Shown here: positions 47,601-59,600 of the stretch, one piece after another | Position numbering within the stretch: the first letter of the stretch is position 1 | Layout: the number at the start of each line of letters is the position of its first letter | NCBI GenBank assembly: GCA_002633005.1 | Contig: NMRA01000371.1 | Location: forward strand, 365,572 to 429,571 | Source of the DNA: Phoronis australis | Taxonomy: Eukaryota > Phoronida > Phoronidae | DNA length: 64,000 nucleotides | Direction of reading: 5' to 3' | Notes under the pieces: generated by a model | The model's input: only the letters and a program-made list of their open reading frames with translations | What the model was told of the DNA's origin: nothing | Database searches by the model: none | Translations under genes and position numbers: made by a program

Positions 47601-50600
47601 TTTGTCTTACGTCCTTCTCATGAAAGACTGCAAGTGAGCAAAAACAAATCAAAAACAAACAGCAAAACTGGAGTAGATGTTTTTCACACTAGTATGTCAT
47701 GCCTGAGTTTATTGCAGCAACTTGAAACAATGTTGGTCTTGGCAATAGTCTGAGAATTTGATTTTATAAGTTTTGAGTTGGGGGTAGGTGGTATTTTGGT
47801 GGCAGACAGGGATGAAGTAGTGGTTTTAGGGAGGTGTTTTTCTTCATTCAAAAAACCCTCATGTGAAAACATTTCTGCCACAAACCTAATGCAATGTCAT
47901 AATGACTACTTGGAGTAGCACATCACAAGTCCATCTCACTATTTCACTAAAAGTGTTCGAATAAAGCCTCAGGTGTATAAACTAAACTTTTTTATTTAAT
48001 CCACTGTTTTGCGTAATGATCAGATTCAAGATATGTTGGGCGTGACAAAATCATACTTGAATGCTTCTATAACCAAGATTTGTCATCATACTGTTTTTGA
48101 AATCCAACATTTGCTGTCAACATATGAAGTTCACAAAACAGCAACCTTTTTATTGAGGCACCCCAGTTTTTACCAAAATACATTTTCTCCAACAGAGTTT
48201 CACATAAATTTTGAATTCAAGGTGGTGCCTGTGCATGTGACTGCAATTTTGTATTTTTCATGTGACTTAGGGAGTCTTAATGGATTGAATAAACAGCTTT
48301 TGACTTTTCTATAAATCTTCTGCCGAATGAATGGTACTATAGTGTACTATAATGTTAACTTTTCTTTTTCCAATTACCACTTACAATTTTCTAGTTATTC
48401 GATATTTACCGATGACTGCTCATTTTAATGACTCCTTTTGCTGCTTTGTTGTTGTTTTATGAACAACTAACTGTACAAGGCTTTGTTTTTTAATAATTTT
48501 CAACCTCATCATCATCATCATCCAAATTATCATTTTTCATTAATATCTTCAGTTAATTAAATATCAAGTGTCATTTCTCATGGTTCTTTCATTAATTGCT
48601 GAGTAGCATGAGTGGATATTAGTGAAATCTGTGATAACAACATTTTAGTTTTAGTCCCTGAAGACTATATGAATCCTGTCACGGCCATATTGTGAGATAG
48701 GGCTATATGTCCCTGTCTGAAATTTCACTTACTGGCACAATACCTTTGAAGCATCAAGTATTTCCACAATTTCCATCAGGAATACTGGTCCTTCAAAATT
48801 AGAATTACCCTTAAATGTGGAAGGTCTAATTCACATCCTGGGCAAAATTGTGAATATAACAATATGAGTATTTTAGATTTATCAGCTGTCATTCCTGTGT
48901 ATAGTTAGTTTGAGTAACTAGTTCAATTACTCTTCTCAATGTGAAAGCTGTTGTACTGCTGAGATACTTCTGTTTTCTGGAAATGCATTAATTCTTCTGA
49001 CTAGGGTCATGTTTTGAGCTAAAAACTCTCCTTATATATTTGTGTGATTAGAATTCCCCTTTAATTCAATCCTGTGATAGGTGAGGATTAGGAATTCCAA
49101 TCTCTTGAAGCACATTTCCATTCAGAACTGAGAAGCGTCCCTCTGGAACCATATCTCCCACCTCATTTGTTTGAAAAATATTGTTCTAGAGCTCTTAAAA
49201 ATTGACTAATTTGGACTTGACGTTTCAGAATGTTGGAGCTCAAGGTATACTTGGCTTGGGTCCTCAGTACGCTGATAACTGTGGCACTGACAACAACTGT
49301 ATGGCCATGTTGTCCTTTCAAGTACTCATTCTCATGATTGTCAAGCCATTCCCCAAACTATTGAAAGATATTCTGTTGCCGTAAGTCTGATATTGTTTAA
49401 ATTCACTGCTGTGCTTTCAAAAAGTCACTTAAAGGGATATTATGTGTTATTAAATGTTTATAGAAACAATGTCCCAAAAGAATTCTTCATTTTTGATTGA
49501 ATAATTGTTAAAATAATTGATGCGATTACCAAAACTGGACAAATGAACTCTATTTTCAGTTCAGTGTTTTTCGTCATATACGAAAAAACATTTTGTTTGC
49601 AAATTTAAGAATGGCCTTTTACTGTCTGAATTTGTTCTTTTGTGGTTTGAAACTTAAACCAACACGACTCTAGCTTTAGCTATTGAGATGGGCTCAATGT
49701 TTATACAGTTTACGTTATCCAGGTTGCTTGTGCCTTTATTCCTTAATTTTCATTTACTACTAAAACCAATTGACTGTATCATAAGTTACCTGTGCGTACA
49801 TTTTATAGATTTATAAAGAAGTGTATCAGGAACAGGAAGTGTTGTAAGACGACTCAAGTAAACCCCGAGTTGGAGAAGTCTTGCACTGTGACTGTGAATG
49901 ACTATCTGGATAGAGAGAGACTCAAGCCGGTGCTAGGAGACTTCACACTGTGGGAGTATACAGAGAAAGTAATACAGTACGGCTATCTCATGGTATGTGA
50001 TGCCGGGTATTATGCATTTATAATTGCTCTCAGAATCTCATTGCTAAAAATCTATCATCCGTATGATTGGTCGAGTTAATCATGGCATGAAACAGGGAAA
50101 AGGGGATAGAGCCTTTGAAAACTACCCAGCCAAACGTCTGTAAATCAATAGTTTGTATGTCTATATTCTAAATGGATCATTACTGATCTAATTGTGCTAT
50201 GATGTTGCACAAACTATGACCATGTGACAGTACCAAAAGTAAACACACTTTTCAGTTGGAAATCATGTCAATCTCACACTTGTCACCGACGCCCATATCA
50301 AGTCATGACCTGACTCACTCGGATGAAGCAAACGTGCTTGCACATCTTTCTTTTTTCTCATTTTTCATGACTTAGAATTCTCTTTTGTATTGTAGTCCAA
50401 TGATTGTGTAGCACCCTAATGTACTCATTGTTATTGTAATGATTGTGTAACACACTAATGTACTTAATTTTATTACAGCTCTTTGCTGTCGCTCTTCCCA
50501 TTGCTCCCCTGATTGCCCTGCTGACCAACCTGTTTGATAGAGGCACTGATGCCAAGCGACTGTTGTGGATCTACAGGAGGCCCATATCTTACATAGCTCA

Positions 50601-53600
50601 AGATATAGGTATGTCTGTGATAACCAGTATCTTGTGTAATGGAATATATATAATATATAGATCACTCAGCTGTCAGTCGAACTGGAAACATTTTAGGACC
50701 TCATGGTGCACAAGATATTGGTTCATGAAAGGTGCTTAGCTGGACACTAATTGTCACATTGTTCAAAATAATGTTATGTTTTTGTCAATTGGAGACCAAC
50801 ATTTCACATAGCGCACAGTATGAGGTTTATTTTTGTTGGTCAGCTGTTGGGTTCTCAAGCAGTGGGAAGTTAAGATAGATGGTCAATTGGAGGTCAATGT
50901 GGTACTAGATAATTCTTGCTCAGGAATATTATTTTATATATTTATTGTCTAGAAAATTATTAGCCAAAGTCTATTGCTGTTATCATTTCTTGCAGTATAA
51001 CGTTTTGTGTTGAAATTTTATTTTAATATCAGGCATTCCACTAGCTGTCTACCGGTGCATATATATTGGTTGGAAATTAGGGACTCATTACCTGTATTGC
51101 ATTTATTTCTAACTTATTCATTCAACTAGTTACACAACATTCCTTAAGTCCTAAAACCTGGTATGTAAGGCTGTGACCTTGCAGGTGGAGTAATGCTTTT
51201 TCAAACATGAAGCTACAGTCTTGTATTTGATTTATAAGTTTGAACCCTTTCTTCGGATGTCAGGCGCAGTCATGATTGTTCTTGTGTTTTCTGCCAACCA
51301 AAATGTCACGGTTAACAAAATATTCGCTGGCCAAAATTGTTTCATGCAAATGTTGAGTAAATCATTAAGAACAATACAACATGTGTCGTGAATGACATAT
51401 TTCAATTATTTTTTCATGCCAGAATGCAGAAGACACCGAATATCCTGACTTTATATTCGAATATAAGGCCATTATTACTTCAGTATAAGGCCATACTTCA
51501 ATATATGGCCCTACATAATGGTGTTGTTATAAATACCCACGTTGACATTGGGGTAGAGATCTTTTCAGAGACTCAACTATTGCAAAGATTTGGCTCTAGC
51601 TGTCTATTTATATGACCAACATATGGCATGTATTAAGACTAATAATTCATGCTTACATAGCCTTGCAGTTAATGCTGCTGATGTAGAAAGAGCTACATTT
51701 TATATGAACTCGTCTGAGACATGAACACTTATTGTAGGCATGTGGTTTCCAATCTTACGGTTCATCAACATTGTGGGAGTCATCAGCAATGCCTTCATTA
51801 TTTGCTTCACAACCACTTTAGGAAGGGAATGGTTTGGTGACGTCTGGACAAAGCTCATAGCTGCCATAGTATTTGAGGTGAGTACATACCTCTACTAGTT
51901 CACTCAGAAGGTCAGAGGTCAAAGATCATTAAGTTCAGGGATCACCAATATAACTTACATATCCTCTAGCTTGCCTTTAGCAGTAGCAAAATTTCTGATT
52001 TTCAAAAGTTTTGATGGGACATAGTCATGATATTCTCAAAGACAACGGAGCATGCTGCATCTGAAGGATGTATTACATTAAGCATGAAATTGCATTCCTG
52101 AGTGATATAATGCTTTAGTAACTGCTGTGTACTCTGTCTCATGTAGTGTGTTAATTAATGCTAGTCACTTATAAGTGAGAATTATTGGTTAATCTTATGG
52201 AAACAGTTTTCATAGCCTTTCAATCAATTTACTGTTGGTTGTTTTGTTTGCATATCATGCCAAGACTTGTACGATGACACTCCCTTACATCAAAATCCAA
52301 CTGCTGCCAGCTGGTTGGTAATTGGCCCAATTATGTTGCACACTCAGCAGAATGCAGAGAAACAGAATACTGGCAACATTGGTCAATAGTTTAAGACTGT
52401 AAAAATCACATTTCTTGTCTGAGTTATTTCAAAATGTAAAAACCTAACCACGTGTACTTTTGACAAACTATTCAAGTAAATATGCTATTTAAAATCTTTC
52501 AAAAGGATAATTTAAAAAATACTTTAGTTGTGCCCAGTGTGATTGGTGTAACTACTTAGAGAATGATAACACCAGCAGCTTTGGCATCCTGAGGCCATGT
52601 TATTGCCTACAGCCTGGTGTCTTCATCATGGCAGCAGTTTTCGCGGTGCTCAAACCAGTCAAGTTGCCAAACTCAGCTGGTGCTGGTGTCAACATAGGAT
52701 TCTTATCATGAACCTTGTACAATTTCAAGATTATCTGTGAAACGGTAGTAAGGTTTTTGTTACACTAGCCTCGTGTGCTCTCGCCAAGCTTACAAAATAC
52801 TGGCTTTCTTAACTTGCCCATGGAATGTTACAAAAAAGGCACTACATGATTGTGTATTCTGTTATTCCTAGCACGTCATCTTTGGTGTTAAGTACACAAT
52901 CCACGTGGCTGTGCCAGATATACCACAAGATGTTAAATTGTCCATAAGAAGGGTAACTCACTGCACAGCTGAACTGATTCAGAACTGCATGTTGGTTCAT
53001 CATGTCTTTGGGTTCAATGTTGTTATTAAATTCCATGCATTTCTAAAAATCGTATTTCATGCATCTGAAATACTGTTGCACCAAGATTTTATCACTTCAT
53101 GAAACATTAAATTGATTTTGTAATCTGTGCTGCATTTGTCTTTTATCCTTCACCATTTGTTTTCACTGCATTCAGGCTGCTCAACCTCGTTTCAGCTTAT
53201 TCTATTTACTACCCAATCTATAGCAGAGTTGAGAAATTTTTGGTGGCCATTTTTTATGACCGAACCCCAAAATGAGCAGACTCTTTTTAAAGAGTTTGAA
53301 AATACTCTGTCTGGAATTAAATGGGATTCCATGATCTAAAAACAGCGCATGTCACATGTGAAAAACTGTGGAAATGATGCGTCCACTCCTACTGTGACTA
53401 ACAGCTAATCTGCCATAGTATTTATGGGTTGTGCCACTGCTACTGTTTCTCCACCCTATACAACAGTTATGATACGTATCGCATCAGTTCTACAAGCCTA
53501 TGCATATCACACCAGTTCTACAAGCCTTATGCATATCACATCAGTTCTACAAGCCTTATGCATATCACATCAGTTCTACAAGCCTTATGCATATCACATC

Positions 53601-56600
53601 AGTTCTACAAGCCTTATGCATATCGCATCAGTTCTACAAGCCTTATGCATATCACATCAGTTCTACAAGCCTTATGCATATCACATCAGTTCTACAAGCC
53701 TATGCATATCACATCAGTTCTACAAGCCTTATGCATATCACATCAGTTCTACAAGCCTTATGCATATCACATCAGTTCTACAAGCTTTATGCATGGCTTG
53801 CCTTGATCTGTTATCATTCTGCATGTTGTCACATATATTTTCTATTATTTTTTTATCACTAACATGCATGTTTTCACAGCACGTGGTATTCGGACTCAAG
53901 TATTTGATCGAGATAGCAATACCCGATGTTCCGTCAGACGTACGTTTGGCTATGCGTAGGGTAAGTCTAGCTGCTTTGGTCTGGTAAAAAGGTAGACTAT
54001 CAAGAGCTTTTTGCTGGCAAAAGCCTACAGGGTTAAGATTCATTTTCAGCTTGCTGAAACTTTCCTGTTTTCTAACAGTTTTGGCAAACTAGTAACTCAG
54101 CTGAATTGTCACGATTAATTTTGTTTGACTACTAGGATATTTTTGCCGATGGTACTAAAGGAATGGATTTTTATGAATTCCTCGATATTTTTCATTTCCT
54201 GGCAATATGCAACAGACGTCTTTATCATCCTGTCGTGAAGATACTCCACAAGTCTATAACTCATTTGAACAGATATTCAGTAATTGGTCTGCCAGTCATA
54301 TCCTATCAAAACATCATTTTCTGAAATCGAATATTACATATATTAACGACCTTAAGAATCTAGTATGGAAGAGTCTTACAGTTATAAACTTTCCATAACC
54401 ATGTATCAACTTCTGCAGGAGAAATACCAAGTGTCCAGAATTTTGGAGACGGGACAGTTTCTCTCAGACAACAGTGAGAATGACAATGGTGGTGGTGGAG
54501 CTGGTGGTGATACAGGAGGAAGGCCACATGGTGGCGTTACTAGTAATGCACCTAAGAGTGGCAGTACCTTGAGGAAACGTCACGACAGAACAAAGTCTCA
54601 AGAGGAGAATCCATCATCTCGAAGGTACCATGCGTACAGTGATATGCATACAGTGATATGCGTACAGTGATATGCATACAGTGATATGCATACAGTGATA
54701 TACGTACAGTGATATGCATACAGTGATATGCATACAGTGATATGCATGCAGCGGTATGCATACAGTGATATGCATACAGTGTTATGCATACAGTGGTATG
54801 CTGCGTAATTTTGTTTCAAATGACATCTCTGAAAGGCTATCAGTGTTGTTTTGCCTGTGCATTGCTTGAGAGACCAATCCATGGATGTGTAATCCCATTA
54901 ACATGAGTGAAGAGGCATATTGCAAGGTTATGTAATAGCCTAACATTATAATACAGTTTCTTTTTGATGAAAAACTCTCCAAAACCACTTGAGGTGGTGA
55001 GATTGTGGGCTTATCCTATTGTTCCCACCAACCTCTGAATTAGATTAAGACTGCACAGCTATTGGGCATTCATGGCTGGAGAAACTGCTGACTGGAACTG
55101 TTATGCAATTGGAAATTCTGCTTAAAAAGGTTTTTGTATTTAGCGTTAGTAGTTCTGCAATCTGGAGTGCCAGACACCTCATACAGTGTTTTTTTTGTCC
55201 CAAACATCAACGTAAAATCAGTTGTATTCCGTAACAAATGGATCAAATTTTACTTGTTTTTATGCAATGAAAGAGAATGCGTGTTCATCTTTTCGTCTCA
55301 GTGTGATTGTAATTATTTCAAGGGTGTCTCCTGAAGTCAGTCTGTACTCATTGTGATTGTAATTATTTCAAGGGTGTCTCCTGAAGTTAGTCTGTACCCG
55401 CTGCTGGATGAGCTTGAGGCAGAAGAAGAAGAAAAAGCTCGAGTGAGGCAGAAGAAAAAGAAAAAGAAAAGGAAACCAAAACATGGTGAAGGTTTATGAA
55501 TTCTTTTGTGACCTTGCTTATGCTTTCACCTTATACGATATTCACAACAAAGCTGTTATGAGTTTTGAAATTATGTTGAAGGTTATTACTCAAGGTCAGA
55601 TATTTTAAAACCAATTTTAAAAGTTGTAACTGTGGCTCAGTTATAACCCTCTGTGAGGCTGGTTTAGGGAGAGATTGTAACTCAGTGTGAACAAGACAGT
55701 TGCAAAAGTTATAACTCAGAAGGTGGCGCTGCTGTCAAATCTCATTGGAAACAATGGCACATTGAGGCACTAACTGGGGTGAATCAGAAAGCAATAGCAC
55801 TGACAACTAGCGATAGCTCTAACAGCTACTGATAGCACCGACGACTAGACAGTGATAGCTCTGACAACTAGTGATAGCACTGACGACTAGACAGTTAGTG
55901 ATAGCGTCGACAGTTAACGATAGCGGACGACTGGCGATAGCACCGACGACTAGACAGTTAGTGTTAGCATCGACAGTTAACGATAGTGGACGACTGGCGA
56001 TAGCCCCAACGGCTGGTGATAGTGCTGACGAATAATGATTAAAACACCAAACTATGGTTATAACACTTTAACTGTTGGTGTGAACATTAACAAATACATA
56101 ACAGTTACAACTCTAAAGAAGGGTTACAATGGGGTCTTAGTGTGAACACAGCTTAATGACTTAGCTTTATGTTAAGTCATGCTAAGTGGTCGTTGTCTCA
56201 TTTTTAGTTTTAAATAGACATCCTGTGAAAAGTGAAGCATTCTCTTCTGTAATTATGTTTCACTGCATTGTTGCATTTAAGTTAAATGTCTTTTGTTTAC
56301 TTTGTCTGTTTGAGTATAGGCTTTCCATGATGATAAATGAGTATCTCACTTGATTTCTTGTCTGTTTTGAAAATTAGTCATAAAATGTTTTTCTTCATGG
56401 TTGTGATTGTTTCAAAGGAATTACCAGAAACAGTTACTGATGTTGCAAGTTTATTACAGATGATCCTGAAGACCCTGAAACACCACGACGGTCTCATCAT
56501 CTGGACCCTATTGACTCTACAAGGTACAACTTGCAGAATGAGTCTAATGCTTGATATGGTAACTATTAAGTGAGTGAATAGTCACTAGCCTCACAAAATA

Positions 56601-59600
56601 TTGCTCAAGTCTAGCTGGTGTTATCTGAAATTTTTTTGCTATAGAATAGAACAGAATACACTTTATTCCAGACTCTGTAAAAACATACCATAGTTATTGT
56701 TGGACAAAACCAAGAGTTGGAATTCTGTCAGTTGAGAGTTCTTTAATTTTGCAGATTTGGAAATTAGGTTTTTGTCCTTTTTATTCCTGAAAACCCTGTT
56801 TGCATAGTTTAAAACATCTATGAATTTATTATTTGTGCATCTCTGTTGATTTAAACCACTTACGATAATTGGCTTTTGCCAAACTGGAGATGATTTGAGG
56901 ACCTTGAAAGAAGTGACATATGCATTTATTGCTTGAGACCAGGCTGTACAAGTTGACTTGTCACAGTTTGTCATGTCATGTACCAAACATGGTCCCAAGG
57001 AATACTGGTCTTTCAGTTCTGTGCAAACCTAGAAATCAATTCTCATCTCGGCAAGGAACACACTGAGACCAGTTGTACAGCACTAAGTGGGCTGAATCAA
57101 AATGTCATGGATGGTACACTGGTTTGTAACTACTTAAAATAAATTATTTTGAGTCTTGGGATCTGTCATTGAGACCAACCTTTTTTGGTAAAATATGGGT
57201 TCAGAAATAGAGGGTGATAATTGTTTTATTTTTTCGATATTTGAACTCAATCTTTTTTGTTGTTTTTCCTGCAGTTATGTTTCTACTTCTCCATTTTTAT
57301 GTTCTCAAGTGATATGCAAACATTGCCTTATCCACGAATACTATTTTTTGTTTTGATATTAAATATTTTTTACTACATCTTCAATTTATCCATCACGTTA
57401 CTTTGATTATCAATTTGTATGCAAAACACTACTAGAATGAACAATATTTGTGTTGCACTAATATCAGTAGACAAAAGATGCTGTATCTCCAGGGCTTTGA
57501 GTGTCACAACTATTGCCTGTATATATATTCGTTAATTTAATGACCTTCTAAACAATACCTTCAGCATATAGTCTTCAGGGGTCCATTTTATGAAAGTTAG
57601 TTAAGACTTGAGACAGAAATTTGGTCTTATGCACCCACTTCACAGTGTCTGAATAAAAATTCACTCAAGTAATTATGAACACAGTCTAGATATAATTTAT
57701 AGAAGTTGTCTCAGTTACTAGCAGTTATGTGTATATACTCGGAGACTTTGTACTTGTGCTCAAGTGGAATTTAATTTTTTTCAGAAATAGTTGTTTGGAG
57801 CGTAATACTTAAGACCGAATATCTGTCTTCAGTTTTAAATCCCTTTTCATGAAACAGACCTCAGGATTTTGTCTCACTACTAGTTGGTGTTGTGTTATCC
57901 TGCAAGAGGTCACTAGTTGGTGTTTTGTTATCCTGCAAGAGGTCATTATTTGGTGTTGTGTTATCGTGAAAGAAGTCACTTGTTGGTGTTGTGTTATCCT
58001 GTAAGAGGTCCTCAGCAATATCGAACAGTGTCATGTTACTTCTGCTGAAACTAATCTGTCACTGATACAGTACAAGTCAAAAGTATTCGAACAAAGTGAC
58101 TGGTAATTCCCGGTCATAACAGCTGAATGAAAACTGAATTCATTGTCAGAGTTGTCTCCCCTGATGATGGAGAATGAAGGGGAAATAACAGGACAGTTAG
58201 TCACATGACTGATCCAGAATTTTGCTGCCTTGCTAGTTATTGCCAGTATTTTTCAACACGACAGGAAAATGGTATTTTGTCTGATTACTTTAGTCATGTA
58301 CTGTGCATGTTTTGTCCTCGGGAACTGAAACTAGGGGTCAACACTTACAACTATGGTGTAACTTAAAATTAACCCTTTCCGTTCTGCACAACCTACGTAA
58401 ACGATTCAGAATATTTTATTTGATGCATCTCTTGCAACAAAACATGAGTATGCCGGAAAAGTAAAAAAGAGTATTATTTTACCTACCTACCCACCCACCN
58501 NNNNNNNNNNNNNACCCACCCACCTACCCACCCACCCACCTACCCACCCATTTCAAAGCACTGTGAGGATGATGCTAGAGGAAACAGAGTACGTCAGTGC
58601 TGTGACATTTGCTAACATATAACAAAGCAAATGTTAATTGATAAAGTGGGACCAAGTGTCTGTGCTGCCCTCTAGCTGTCATGCAAAACATCTTAGCAGG
58701 CCTTAGTGAACCCAGTTCAGTCTTACATTTGCTTAATATTTATTTTTTTCACAAGTTGTTAACTTATTCTCTGCATTTGAGGTGATAATGAAATGTTATT
58801 CTATGGTGGTGAGTTAATATTGTTTACTCCCCGACCGCAGTTGACATGTTGGTATTCTGTTGTTTGTTTGTCAGGACGCAGCCAGGACCATCAGGGTGAG
58901 TGGCCTAGACTTACCTGAGGGTTGTGTTTCCTATGGTTTCTTTAAACAGTGTTCATCCCACCAGCCACTGTAATTCGGACTGAAACCTAGACATTGGGTT
59001 TATTTTGATATCATTCCCAAATCAATGCGACATGTGTTCATAAATTAATTAAACTGGCAAATTTGGTGTTATATTTCTACAGTTCGTGATAAACAAAACT
59101 GCATGCTTGCAATGGCTATTTCAATGTCGTGCAATATGTTTTGCTTTTATCGTGTTGGAGATGAGCACTGTTTGTATTTCTCTTTCTCTGTTGATCCCAA
59201 ACCCTGATCACTGGAACTTAAACTGGCTTGTTGTCAACGGAAGGCGATGAAAACTTGAAGTGTTGTTTTACACTAAACTACGGCACTTAACCTGTCAGGA
59301 GCCTTGGCAGTTACTGGACCTTTATTGTCATTACGATGATTTATACCTAACAAGGTCTAAAATAGGGATTATGTATAAACAAATGAGACTGTCTGGCTTT
59401 ACTACTTAAAACAACTTTTTAGTGAAACGGTGGCTTAATTTACGACGCATCAATCATCAACGAAACAACTTTTTGTGAAACAAGCCCTTGTGCAAATGTC
59501 AGCAAAATACATTTCCAAACAGTTATTCCACGTTTTCATTTTAACTTTTCATGACAAATTGGAAACATTATCAACCACTTGGTTACTCTCGAGTTTTGAA

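Larger units (their letters stand above)
47370..50478. repeat. Anoctamin exon 10-12 block, copy B
   Basis: Exon copies lie at 47471-47580, 49229-49380 and 49809-49992, with the same lengths and phases as copy A. The block leads directly into exon 13 at 50479. The changes I saw in these exons are all synonymous (for example GCC/GCA, CTC/CTG, TAT/TAC, GAA/GAG). Confidence 0.93.

Noticed and set aside
52535-52711. Cysteine-containing open stretch (CDWCNYLEND...) that could be a missing TM9-TM10 loop exon
   Set aside because: It has a possible acceptor (GCCCAG) but no convincing phase-0 donor, and no clear family match. I leave it as a test item for cDNA.
53424-53987. 187-codon + strand frame
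   Set aside because: It is the 29-bp minisatellite read through in several frames. Only the real exon 53880-53960 inside it is supported.
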